A DNA stretch of 64,000 bases from Raphanus sativus (Eukaryota; Streptophyta; Magnoliopsida; Brassicales; Brassicaceae): NCBI RefSeq assembly GCF_000801105.2, contig NC_079518.1, positions 9,308,106-9,372,105 on the forward strand, in the 5' to 3' direction. The notes beneath the pieces are model-generated. The model searched no databases. It saw only the letters and a list, made by a program, of their open reading frames with translations, and was not told the DNA's origin. Below, one piece after another: positions 48,560-59,013 of this stretch (the first letter of the stretch is position 1; every line of letters begins with the position of its first letter). The position numbers were made by a program, and so were the translations under genes.

Positions 48560-48800
48560 GACTAGGACTGGGCGTTAGGTATCCATTCCGGTTCGTTTCA
48601 GATCTCTTTGGGTTTCAGGTTTCCGAGGTCAAAAGATTTCATTCTCATTCATATATTTCTAAATTTCAGTTCGAATTATGACTAGGGCTGGGCGTTCAGG
48701 TATCCATTCGGGTTTGTTTCGAATCTGTTTGGATTTTGGGTTTCCGTGGTCAAAGATTTCAGCCACATTCAGATATTTCTAAATTTTAGTTCGAATTATA
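48560..48800 (+). repeat. 120-bp tandem duplication in Helitron interior
   Basis: 'gactagg(a/g)ctgggcgtt' begins at 48560 and 48680, and both copies continue through 'ggtatccattc', 'gtttcag' and 'ttcgaattat'. Confidence 0.75.
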
Positions 48801-50040
48801 TTCGGATCTTTGCGGGTTCAGTTCGGGTTCAAATAACCCATTTAAATTATTTTTTAAATTCATTATATATTTTTAATTTCTTAAAAACTATAAATAAAAT
48901 AATATATTGTATATAAATCTAAATAACATATGTCAAAATACCTAAACTTAACATATAAATTGGTTTGGTTTAAATTTTGGATCAAATAAAAATTATTTTA
49001 AATATTTTTGGTGTTTTGAGTGTATTTCCACTATGTTAGATATTTACATTTGACTATTTTATATATTTTCAAGTATTTAAACCAACCTAAAAGATCATAT
49101 ATATTCTGGATGCTTTTATATACATTAAAACTAAAAATAATTAATATATATATATATATAAGTGTATAAATCTTTTTCGGATACATTTTGATATCCAAAA
49201 TACTTTGGTTTGAATTGGTTATGATTTCGGTTGTCTAAATATCAAAATTTTGAATAAGTTGGATATTTAATCAATTTTTGTTCGGGTTTGGTATTACTAT
49301 TTCGGATCGTGATCGGTTCGGTTCTTCAGATTTGAATTTTTTTATCTAACTTTGATATTGACATGAAAAATAAATTAACAACAATATATTTTTGAAATAT
49401 ATACCCGCACGGGCGTGCGGGTCAAAATCTAGTACATCTTTATAAATAAAGTTGACTCATTAGTCATTACAAAAAGACAGATAAACAACTAGCAAATGGT
49501 GGTTGAACCGTTGAAATTAAGCTTAAAATCTATATTATAATTGATCATCTTATCGACATGTACAATTGCTTAAATTTGGGTGAAATAAACAACTGCAGAT
49601 GCTTGACAAAAAAAAACAAACTGCGGATAATTTTTTTTTATCAAATACTATTTTTTAATAATAAAGAAAGAGAAATGAAAAAAAAAAAGAAATAGAAATG
49701 AAGAAGATAGACATCTACTCATATTTCGATAATTCGATGTACTTGGTTAAATTTTAAAATGAGTCAAAACCTAAGCTTGCGTATGCAATGCCAGACTAAT
49801 CTTTTATATTGTCCCAATCTAAATTTAAAATTGTACCCGTATGTATAATTTTTTTCAACACATTGTGCATAATTTTTTTAGTCAACACTTTGTACATAAT
49901 TTATCAAGACCACAAAACAGTCTAAAAAGTAAAAACAACATAAATTTTTATTTAGAAAATCAAATTCCATAGTCTACTATCGTATAAAATATAAATTTAA
50001 TTATATATTTAATTTTTAACAAATTCATAAATATTTTTGA

Positions 50041-50415
50041 AAAGTCCAACAAATCTTATTTTAACTCAAAATGTCTAATAAATAATATTTTTACAAAAAA
50101 CCCACAAAATTTATTTATTTATCAATACTAATAATTTTTTTTCCGAAAATATACACCATTAATTTGGATGATAAGCATAAGCCCAACAAATCTTATTCTA
50201 ACTAAAAATACCTAATAAATAATATTTTAACAAAATAACCAATAAAATTTATTTATTTATCAATACTAATATTTTTTTTTGAAAAATATGCCCCATTAAT
50301 TTGGATGATAAGTCCAACAAATCTTAGTCTAACTAAAAATGCCTAATAAGTAATATTTAAACAAAATAACCCACAAATTTTATTTATTTATCAATACTAA
50401 ATTTTTTTTTGAAAA
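50041..50415. repeat. Tandem repeat, units of about 130 bp
   Basis: Units at 50041, 50181 and 50311 share 'ccaacaaatctta', 'tttatttatttatcaata' and 'ccattaatttggatgataag'. The third unit is cut by a Helitron fragment; its tail resumes at 50824 (tgccccattaattt). Confidence 0.7.
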
Positions 50416-50417
50416 TA

Positions 50418-50823
50418 GCCCTTAATAATCCAAAATACCTAAATTTAATATATATAAATATATAAATTGATTCTGGATACATTCGGATATCCAAATACTT
50501 ATATATATTTGAATAGATCAAAAAGTAGTATCAAACATTCGGATAATATATTTGAATAATATATATAAATATATAAATCTATTCTGGATATATTCGGATA
50601 TCCAAAATATTTCAGTTTGGATTTGATTTCGGTTATTTAAATACAAAATTTTTGAATAATTTGGATATTTAAACAATTTCGGTTCATGTTTGATACTACT
50701 TTTTGGATCGGGATCGGTTCGATATTTTGGATTCGGGTTTTTTGCTCAACTCTAATATTGACATAAAAATAGCAACATATTTTAGAAAAATACATCCGCG
50801 CGGACGCGCGGATCAAAATCTAG
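50418..50823 (+). mobile_element. Helitron 3' portion splitting a tandem repeat unit
   Basis: 3' end hairpin CCGCGCGGACGCGCGG then ATCAAAATCTAG before a T. Its interior resembles the 3' half of the element ending at 49432 (gatcgg(g)atcggttcg phrases). The expected 5' TC end is not visible. Confidence 0.6.
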
Positions 50824-50889
50824 TGCCCCATTAATTTAGATGCCCCAATCTTTGATTTCGATGACTTTCCCTCTACGCCGGCCCTGTGC

Positions 50890-51010
50890 GTATGTAAAGC
50901 TGTATGTGTATCTAATACACATACGCGTATAAATATCGATCTCGTGAACTCACATTTTTCATCTAGTAGAAAAAAAAAATCAACTAAAGAAGCGTGGAAA
51001 GTGGAATTAA
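50890..51010 (+). promoter_or_regulatory. Orphan WSCP-type promoter/leader copy
   Basis: 'aaagctgtatgtgta', a TATAAATA box at 50928-50935, and a leader-like run 'cttcatctagtag...aatcaactaaa' closely parallel the promoter and leader before the gene at 51213 (aaagctgtatgtac, TATAAATA at 51133, cttcatccagtaac, aatcaactacat). No coding sequence follows this first copy. Confidence 0.55.
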
Positions 51011-51212
51011 AAAGATAGGCATCTTCTCAGATCTCAATGTACCTGCTTAATTTTAAAGTTAATATAAAACCTAAGCGTAGCGTTTGCAAAGCTGTATTTT
51101 AATAAAAGAGTATACAAAGCTGTATGTACATTTATAAATACCGATCAATGAAATCACATTTTCTTCATCCAGTAACATTCAAATCTAATCAACTACATAA
51201 ACTCAAAAAAGG

Positions 51213-51671
51213 ATGAATCCTATGTTTTACTTCCTTCTTCCCTTAACCGCTGTTTTGGCCGCGACTGCGAACGCCGGCAAACCAATTCTCGATTCTAATG
51301 GTTATCGTGTCATAACCAACGCCAGTTACTACGCTAGGCCTCTTGTTAGCATGTTCGAACTTGCAGGTGGCGGCCTAACTCTCAACACCTTTGGTGTCAA
51401 CAATTGCCCCTTCTATGTTGGAAAGGAACAATCAGAGTTCGAAGATGGCATTCCCGTCAAATTCTCAGACTGGGAGTCTGGCGATGGGTTCGTTCCCGAA
51501 TCAGAGAACCTCAACATTGAGATGGACGTCAAAGACACGGTCTGCTTTGAGCCAACCTATTGGCGTATCTCTACGGCCCCGGTGGTCCCTGTGAGGTTGC
51601 TCATAAAGACTGGTCCTAAGTCGTCTAATGGTTTGTTCCAGATCAGAAAAAGTGAACATATACGTACGTAA
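51213..51671 (+). pseudogene. WSCP-like Kunitz gene, 3'-truncated
   Basis: The frame is open for 152 aa: a signal peptide (FYFLLPLTAVLAATANA), then the Kunitz/WSCP body (YYARPLVSMF, GGGLTLNTFG, NNCPFYVGKE, GIPVKFSDWES, FVPESENLNIEMD, TYWRI). It tracks the intact copy at 52412 up to LFQI(R/K)KS. A small insertion (acgtaacgta) then causes a stop. After about 20 more recognisable bases homology ends at rearranged DNA, so the last third, including the second disulfide pair, is lost. A promoter with TATAAATA at 51133-51140 is still present. A short transcript and a truncated product are possible; a folded beta-trefoil is unlikely. Confidence 0.8.
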
Positions 51672-51700
51672 CGTACCCGTTACCAATTTTTCCGTGCTAG

Positions 51701-52210
51701 TATCTGTTACGAATCAAGTTGCATAACTATACACTTGTATCATATCCGTGATATGTATCAACATATTATATCATATGTATCTGTTACGAATCAAGTTTAC
51801 CATTTGCTAGTTGTTTGTTGGTCCTTTGCTAGTTGTTTGTTGGTCCTTTTAGCTCTATTTATTCTACTAAGTCATTGAAGTTTATCATCTACGAGCGAGT
51901 TCTTCTTCTAGATTATATCTCTATCCTCTTTCTCATTTTATAAAAAAATATTTTATACAAGAGACACACGACAAGAGACTTTCATTGGAGATTGCCTTAA
52001 ACGAATAGGTTTATGTTTTATTAAGATAAAATGGTTTTAAAACCTACTTTCTTAACATTTTTAGAGGACACTGAATTTGTAATTTAATTTGGTCAACAAG
52101 GTTACATACATGACCCCAAAAATAAATAGAGCTCGTGAATCACCTTCCCATTTTATTAGTAAACTTGATTCGTAACAGGAAAGGACCAACAAACAACTAG
52201 CAAATGGTGC
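51701..52210. repeat. Shuffled inverted repeat between the WSCP-like copies
   Basis: 51780-51865 contains 'ctgttacgaatcaagttt', 'ccatttgctagttgtttg' and 'agctctatttatt'. All three occur in reverse complement at 52125-52207, upstream of the intact gene, but in a different order. 'tctgttacgaatcaagtt' is also repeated at 51703. This block directly follows the truncation point of the first copy. Confidence 0.7.
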
Positions 52211-52334
52211 TTGGAAAGTGAAATCTATATTATCAATAAGACAATAATCATCTTCTTGGCGAGTATAGCTGTTTAAATTTGGGTGAAAATAAACAAATGC
52301 GAGAGACCTGTATGTTCATGTATGCACATCCGTT

Positions 52335-52342
52335 TATAAATA
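52335..52342 (+). promoter_or_regulatory. TATA box of the intact WSCP-like gene
   Basis: TATAAATA, 70 bp before the ATG, in the same context as the boxes at 51133 and 50928. Confidence 0.6.
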
Positions 52343-52411
52343 CCGACAGGACCTCAAATTTTCTTCATCCAGTAACATAAAAATCTAATCAACTACATAA
52401 AATCAAAAAGG

Positions 52412-53035
52412 ATGAAGCCTATGTTTTACTTCTTTCTTGCCTTAACCTCTGTTTTTGCCGCGGCCGCAAACGCCGGCACACCAGTTCTCGATTCTAAAGG
52501 TCGTGTCATAACCGAAGGCAGTTACTACGTTAAGCCCCTCGGTGCCCTCTTCGACACTGGAGGTGGCGGTCTAACTCTCTCCACACTTAACGGCAAACAG
52601 TGTCCCCTCTTTGTTGGACAGGAAGATTCAGATTCGAACGTGGGCATTCCCGTCAAATTCTCAGACTGGAAGTCTAGCGATGGGTTTGTTCCCGAATCAG
52701 AGAACCTCAACATCGAGATGGACATCGAAGAAACGATCTGCTTTGAGTCAACCTATTGGCGTATCACTCCGGCCGACGTGGTCCCTATGGCGTTGTTCAT
52801 AAAGGCTGGCCCTAAGCCGTCCAGTGGTTTGTTCCAGATCAAGAAAAGTGATCGTTTACGTGGCCGTTACCGTATTTTCTTTTGCCCTGACGGTTACGAT
52901 TGCACCAAAGTCGGGACATATGTGGACCAACAGGGCGTTCGGCGTTTGGCTTTAAACACTACGGCGTTCTATGAGGTTGCGTTCGTGAAAGCTACCAAGA
53001 CAGAGACGTCGTCCAAGACTGTGTCTATTATCTGA
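52412..53035 (+). CDS. Water-soluble chlorophyll protein-like Kunitz (STI) family protein
   Basis: Intronless, 207 aa. Signal peptide to about residue 21 (MFYFFLALTSVFAAAANA), then a beta-trefoil Kunitz domain. Features resembling Brassica WSCP from memory: YYVKPL with the conserved proline at 42, GGGGLTL, GIPVKFSDW, FVPESENLNIEMD, TYWRI and GVRRLAL, plus the C-terminal SSKT tail. Four cysteines (64, 110, 158, 164) are placed for the two family disulfides. Brassica-type WSCPs bind chlorophyll as tetramers and are induced in stress; related members inhibit proteases. The chlorophyll-site loop is divergent (LGALFDTGGGG), so pigment binding is uncertain and inhibitor activity remains possible. 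Tandem with the truncated copy at 51213. Confidence 0.88.
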   Translation: MKPMFYFFLALTSVFAAAANAGTPVLDSKGRVITEGSYYVKPLGALFDTGGGGLTLSTLNGKQCPLFVGQEDSDSNVGIPVKFSDWKSSDGFVPESENLNIEMDIEETICFESTYWRITPADVVPMALFIKAGPKPSSGLFQIKKSDRLRGRYRIFFCPDGYDCTKVGTYVDQQGVRRLALNTTAFYEVAFVKATKTETSSKTVSII

Positions 53036-53754
53036 GATAAATCAAAAACTACAAAATTAAGAAGATAAGTGCTATTGCTCATGACTAATAATAATAAAAC
53101 ACTATCTGTGTCCCTTGTTTTCTTTGTTCACCAATCATCATATATGGAACAGAACATACTATTTACTTTGCAGCTTTGTTTCTTTTTGGTTCTTCCTCTC
53201 TAGTTTAAAATTCACATGATTTTTGGAAATTAAACAGAACATAATTAATCTTTAGGATGACCACATAAAAGAGGTCACTTGTTTATTTTCAGTTCTGTCT
53301 TTTTGAAAAAGTGGTTTTGTTTTCTCGCCAAATCACTCCGTATCATTACAGCTATATGCAAACGAGAACCATTAACATATTCAGTTATCCAATCCTCCAA
53401 TCCAAAACTTTTTGTGAATATAACAACCTAATTTTTTTGGGGTATATTCTATGTTGCGGATCTAGAGGAACGGATTGAGTTGTTGAAGACAAGAGCCACA
53501 TGACATGTTTGATGAAATCCTGATTGCTTTCGTAATGGTTAAATGCACTTTAAACACTGCTGAAGGAACAAACTATCATGAGAACTGATTAAGGGAGAGG
53601 ATAGGAAGACATACAAGAATAGTGATGGAGAGGAAGATAACTTGTATTTGAGAGTGGATGAATCTGATTATTCTTCAGACGAGGTAATCTTATATCCTCC
53701 TCAAGGTTATCTTAACATTATAAGCAGTTGTTACATATAGAAAATCATTCATGG

Positions 53755-53960
53755 AACTAAATTCTTGCTTGAACTTGATCATTGCATGTTCTGGCAATGC
53801 CATGACCATTTCCTTTGATGGATTCAGCTTTAGAAATCACAAAATAATGGTTCCAATGTTATCTAACGGTTTACTTGGTGTTGACGTCGATGTAAGTCTT
53901 GCCCTAGAATCCTTCGGGCAATTGACAGATCAAGATATTTAGGAAAGAGATGGCTAAAGA
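53755..53960 (-). pseudogene. BAHD acyltransferase fragment
   Basis: The plus strand shows 'aacttgatcattgcatgt', 'ggcaatgccatgac', 'tttgatggattcag', then 'gacgtcgatgtaagtc' and 'aatccttcgggca'. Each aligns, in the same order, with parts of exon 3 of the gene at 31704-32378 (for example 'ggcaatgtcatgac', 'cattgatggatcca', 'aaacgtctatgtaag', 'tatccctcgggg'). The stretch between them in the intact gene is missing. It is a degraded remnant. The short open frame on the plus strand is incidental. Confidence 0.6.
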
Positions 53961-54633
53961 TATATGACAAACTTTGTCACTGGTTAGACTTAATACACCA
54001 CATAAAACAATAAATATTATTCATTAAAAAACAATAAATATCATTCATCATTCACTATATCTTCTTCGGGTGGCATAATAAAATGTTCATCAAAATCTAA
54101 ATATCACGATAAAACAGTTTATTTGATACTATATATGATTTTACAAAATTGAATAAGATCAATGAATTTGATTCACAACAAAAACATGTAAAACAAAAAA
54201 AAAGATGAAAGCATTTGATTCACAATAAATATAAAAACACAGTTTATATGATAGAATTTAGGACATAGAAATAGAATGCTAAACAAATGCTATATATAAT
54301 TGTAGTACTATATTTTAATTAATGGATTTATTCCGGTTGATTGGTATATATACCAAATCATATCTACTTATCATAATTTCTTAAAAATGATATACATTCA
54401 CTCTATTTAGTATTATTAAATCCAAATCACTTTTTTTATCTTGGTTCGGTTCGGTTTACCGAATTGAACACCGTTAGTTAGATCGTATTTCTTAGGCTGT
54501 TAAATGGGAGAACCAAACCGTTTTTTTAAATGTGTTCCACTCATCATATTCATAACAACTTTTTTAACCAACACACAAATAATCAACTTGAGATTTAGGA
54601 CATTCATAAATCACAAAACTAACCAGAGATTCT
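53961..54633. other. AT-rich intergenic DNA
   Basis: Holds the presumed 3' UTR of the U-box gene at its right side. No gene or element is recognised. Confidence 0.4.
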
Positions 54634-57071
54634 TTAAGAGTTTCCTTGAAGCCACTCTTGAATGGCGGAACGAAGGGCGCGGTTAGGGACAAGGTTACTG
54701 TGGGCGAGCTTAAGGTTCGTCATTGGTGAGGTCTCGTGACCATTGTTGAGCCATTCTCTTAAGGCTTCAGTTTCATAGGTGAACCCATCGGCTGCAAAAC
54801 TAGGCTCTCGCATTACTTCCTGAATAACGAAGAGTCAAATCCATTTAAACTAATTGTGGCCAAATGAATCGAGCAAACCCCAAAATTGTCTAAAATTCAA
54901 TCAGACACGATCATTTAAAACAAACCGAAATGCACACTCTAGTTCGATAACCTATTGAGTCGACCACTCTAGATGATAACAAATATGACTTAAGTCGTCA
55001 ATCTAGAAGTAGACATTTTTAAAATATCCTAACAAAAAGGTATGCTATCTAGATGGAGGGTTTAAGTCCTGACCTGTGAAATGGGACAGATAAAATATTG
55101 GGGAGGCTCGTTGGAAACCGACCGCTGAAACGAGGATGATGCTGACTCACTGTTGTCCAGGTTTAGAAGTCTCAAAAGCTCTTCAGCTGTTTTGATAGCT
55201 TCATCTCGCTCTTTCTCGAACATTTCAAACCGACGGGGGCAGTCAATATAAAGCTGTTCTTCGAGTTCCTTTTGGATCCCCTTCATGTTTTCGTTTTCTG
55301 CTCTTACTCTATTTAGTTCCTCCTCCGCTTTTCTCCTGCGTTCCTCAATTTCTAGTCCCCGTCTCTGCTCTTCGTAGTACATTGTCTCAAACCCTCTAGC
55401 CTGTTAAAGAACCATATGGATGGAATTGACATCAAACTAGGGTTTTAAGGCATGCATGTGTTGTGTGTTAGGTTTTATAGTAACGGGTGCAGGAAATGAG
55501 GCAAATTTGACTAACAAGAAAATTGTTGGATCCTTATATTTTCTTATGTATCACAAATCTCCATAGGTTTTAATACTTTTCAGCTAGGAGAAAGGAATTT
55601 CAATTAAGAAAACACTCTTCCACTTGAATGAAAAATGATATGTGCTGACTAAACTTGATTTTACGTACTGAAAAATGCGACTCGTTGTCATGTTCAGCTC
55701 TCACTGCTTCCTCGTATGGTACCAGAGCAGAATCAAGGCCCTGTAGGTTGGTTAAGGATTCAGAGGAGTGCGGTGAACCCCTACGATCAAACCGTCCCTC
55801 CCTAATAAACATGAAAAACAATATCCTGTTAAATTATTCAAAATTATAGTATAATCCTCCAACATACCTCGTTTGGATGAGGTTTCCATTACACACAAGC
55901 CATATTTTACAGCAATGAGGAGCGTGTCTAGTCACATAATCGGTTTTTCTAGATATGATATTAACCATGCCCCTGCATCACCATCAAAATATATATAACC
56001 TAGAGTGAGCAATTTCTTGTTTAAAGACTCATCTTTGCATCACACGGTTTCATGGCACAATCGAAGATAAATGATCAACTGAGTCGTAGTGAAAGACACA
56101 AGAAGGATTCTCAGTATATCCTTACTCGGAGTATTGGGAATCAGCAGCTGCTCCCATAACAAGCTTCTTGATATTGTTTTCATAGATAAGTTCCACAATC
56201 CCTTCGCCAACATTATTTGCCAAAATATTGGAAATATCCACATCTTGTTCGATAATCTGCAACATAAGAAATTCTGTGAATTTCATAAATGCTCACCCCT
56301 TGTAGATTTTGATCATAATTGTGTTTAGAAAAAAAGTGAATCGCAACAAGATTCCTTTATTTGTGTGGCACCGAAGTATCATTAAGTTGGAAGAGCACTC
56401 ACTCCTTCATCTACGCAGATATCACGGTACTTGTGAAGAATCTCATACGAACTCGTCAGTTCGGACGCCTGAATTGCATCGATCTCGCTTTGCTCAAGCC
56501 CACTTGCTGGAATTCACAGACAAAAGACCCAACATAAGAAGAAAAAAAAAAGGAAATTAAGATATCAGTTGATTCAAGAAAGTAAAGCTTGGTTTTTAGT
56601 CAGTCAAGATATATAGTCGACTCACTCAATAATCAGTCGCTTCACCCACACATTATAAACACTAATAAAGAAACCTAGCTTTAAATCCTACAATCAAGAA
56701 TCTTTTGATGCTGGCACCAACGAAAGAGAGGCTAAATAAGGTAGAAAAAAAAAGAAGATCAATTTCTTCTACCAGCTGCAACAATTTGAACACTGATCAA
56801 AGCTATCTTTTTGGGTAAACTAGTGAGAGAAGAATTAAAAAAAAAAAATACTATGTTGGATTCAAGTTCCCAAGAAGCAGCAAAAATAAAAACATAGAGT
56901 AAGGGATCCTTAACAAGTAGGGTCGATGGAAATGGGTTGATGAACATGAAGAAGGTAAAGCTTTTTGAGCTGGAGATGCCTCAACGCCCATGTGAGAGTC
57001 AGTCTGCTTTCAGAGACATCTTTGCTTACTGCAACATAAACTGTATCGTCGTCAATCAAAGCCTCTGCCAT
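54634..57071 (-). CDS. USP + U-box E3 ubiquitin ligase lacking a kinase domain (PUB54-like)
   Basis: Seven exons (57071-56915, 56506-56403, 56256-56126, 55972-55868, 55801-55669, 55400-55074, 54819-54634) join in frame to 380 aa. The N-terminal ~165 residues form a universal-stress-protein-like domain (VYVAVSKDVSESRLTLTWAL, LYLLHVHQP, KKLVMGAAADS). A charged coiled coil (EEQRRGLEIEERRRKAEEEL, about 217-285) follows. The C-terminal U-box starts at PPQYFICPIS (309) and runs through FAADGFTYE, REWL and TSPMTNLKL to the end. Most family members carry a kinase domain between coiled coil and U-box; it is absent here with no scar, as in the short Arabidopsis PUB54/56-like members (from memory). A role in E2-dependent ubiquitin transfer is inferred. 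Frame and splice sites are intact. Confidence 0.88.
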
Positions 57072-57594
57072 GGATTTTTTTTTTCTACGCAGAGACGACT
57101 TCTCTCTTTCCCAAAACAAGACGATAAGACATCTAACTATTAGAAGTGTTATATATATACACATAATACATGATCGGTCCCTAATTGCAAAGATGTTTCC
57201 GACCAGTTGTCTTACTCAACTATATTTACTCTTTTCTAAGAAACAAGTGATGACAATGAAAGAACTGAGACATTGCTCACAAGAATTAAAAATGCAAATA
57301 CCGGTGAATTTTAGTAGATATCCACGCGCTTCTTTGTTTCTTTTTTTTTTTGGTAATCAGCAGGAATAATCTTGAAGGTGCTCTTGAACAAGTCTTTGGA
57401 CCACCGTCCGCAAAGCCAAAGTTTGACGAGGCCGTCTCTTCTGTTCCATGCTGTGTCGTTGTCATTAGTGGGAACACTACAAAAAACAAAGCCCACTCCG
57501 ATAGTATTTACCGAGAACTTCCTTTGTTGGAAAAGACACATCTGATAACAAACCGATACATATGATTTTTGTTGAAATTATCTCGGAACTTTCC
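57072..57594. other. Upstream of U-box gene; unexplained open frame
   Basis: Contains the U-box gene promoter. The plus strand at about 57363-57540 is open and has coding-like composition (LEQVFGPPSAKPKFDEAV, CCVVVISGN), preceded by an acceptor-like 'taatcagcag'. I do not recognise it and no other exon is apparent, so it may be a stranded exon of a lost gene. Confidence 0.35.
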
Positions 57595-58408
57595 AATGAA
57601 TATATTTTCTAGATGTTTTCTCAATATTTAGTTAGTTATTCAATAATATTATGGTATTCATAATTTTTTCTCGGACATTTTTTAGATGTCCGGCTCCAGT
57701 TTAAAGACATTGTTTCTCGGACATTTTTTTTTATTTTGACAAAATTGTTTGTCGGACATCTTGAATCACCGCAACATGGCGTCGTTATGCAAAGTTTCTC
57801 CCATGAATTCTTACTGTTTTTTTTTTGGTAAAATGTTAAGTCTTACTGTTTTTTTTCTTCTTCTATTATGCACGAAGGTATTCAATTATGTAATTATTAG
57901 GCCATCATTATTGGTGGGCAGCCCTTAACTTTTTTTTTTTTTTTTTTTTTTTTTGTTCATCAAACACTTAAGGGCACATAAGGGCAGCCCTTAGATAAGG
58001 GCTGCCCTTATGTGCCCTTAAGTGTTTGATGAACAAAAAAAAAAAAAAAAAAAAAAAAAGTTAAGGGCTGCCCACCAATAATGATGCCCTTAGGGCGAAT
58101 GAATATATTTTCTAGATGTTTTCTCAATATTTAGTTAGTTATTCAATAATATTATGGTATTCATAATTTTTTCTCGGACATTTTTTAGATGTCCGGCTCC
58201 AGTTTAAAGACATTGTTTCTCGGACATTTTTTTTTTTATTTTGACAAAATTGTTTGTCGGACATCTTGAATCACCGCAACATGGCGTCGTTATGCAAAGT
58301 TTCTCCCATGAATTCTTACTGTTTTTTTTTGGTAAAATGTTAAGTCTTACTGTTTTTTTTCTTCTTCTATTATGCACGAAGGTATTCAATTATGTAATTA
58401 TTAGGGCG
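57595..58408. repeat. Tandem duplication of about 310 bp, one copy holding a MITE
   Basis: Copy 1 is 57595-57899 plus 58093-58097; copy 2 is 58098-58408. They are nearly identical (aatgaatatattttctag ... tatgtaattatta gggcg). Copy 2 is uninterrupted, copy 1 is split by the palindromic element at 57900-58089. Confidence 0.88.
57900..58089. mobile_element. Palindromic Tourist/Harbinger-type MITE
   Basis: 190 bp, flanked by TTA at 57897-57899 and 58090-58092, the duplication typical of PIF/Harbinger elements. The ends GGCCATCATTATTGG and GGGCATCATTATTGG (read inward) match at all but one base. Nearly the whole element folds on itself, including T and A runs of about 25 and 'aagggcagccctta' centre sequence. 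The empty site is preserved at about 58398-58408. Confidence 0.88.
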
Positions 58409-58639
58409 AGAGACATCATCAACCCATTGCAAGGAGGTTTCGGGCCATTTACGTAACAATTTATCGGTCAGTCGCTGCATGCGTCAGCCTATTTTGTCCC
58501 TATTTTATTCAAGCAAGCAGTTGGAACTTTACACTGGTTGTGTATTTATTAGTTTCCGGGAATAGCATGTTTGCGGGTTGATTCTGGACATCCGATGTTA
58601 GGCCTTCTATGTTATTAATGGGCCTTCAGTCATCAACAC

Positions 58640-58858
58640 GAGAACTCCCGCTTATACTGTGCGTTTCCAAACTATACAAAAAAACAACGCGATGTTTATA
58701 TTAGTAAACTAAACGACGGCACGGTGTCAATCAGAGAGGAGAAGTCACTGCTTCCGCTTTCGGTCTTGTTTCACTTGGAATTTTTGAAAACGTAAAAAGA
58801 AAAGATGAAACTTGCAGGTCTGAAGTCGATCGAGGAGGCACACGAAGACTTCTATTAA
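58640..58858 (+). pseudogene. Duplicated VIP3 promoter/5' end with a 17-codon ORF
   Basis: The stretch up to about 58853 parallels 58865-59060: 'aacgcgatgtt', 'gaagtcactg', 'tttcggtcttgttt', 'aaaagatgaaact', then coding. The ORF at 58805-58858 reads MKLAGLKSIEEAHEDFY and stops. The true gene reads MKLAGLKSIENAHEDSV and continues. It is an upstream partial duplicate. Whether it is transcribed with the real gene is unknown. Confidence 0.82.
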
Positions 58859-59013
58859 ACAGTTCATAGTTTTCCAACTTTACAAAACGACGCGATGTTA
58901 TGTTGCTAAACTGAAAAACGCCAAGGTATTAAATCAAAGTCACTGGCTCGCTGCTTTCGCTTTCGTCTTGTTCAGTTGTAAACAAACACAGTAAAAAACC
59001 TAAAAAGAAAAAG

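Larger units (their letters stand above)
46312..49432 (+). mobile_element. Helitron-bounded interval, probably nested
   Basis: 5' TCTATTAAAACTGAAGTAC after an A; 3' hairpin CCCGCACGGGCGTGCGGG then TCAAAATCTAG before a T. The flanks, 46130-46311 and 49433-49560, are both related to one continuous stretch at about 52010-52260. Inside are a reversed Helitron end (47395), an 82-bp tandem duplication (46669 and 46751) and a 120-bp duplication. It is therefore likely a composite. Confidence 0.6.
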
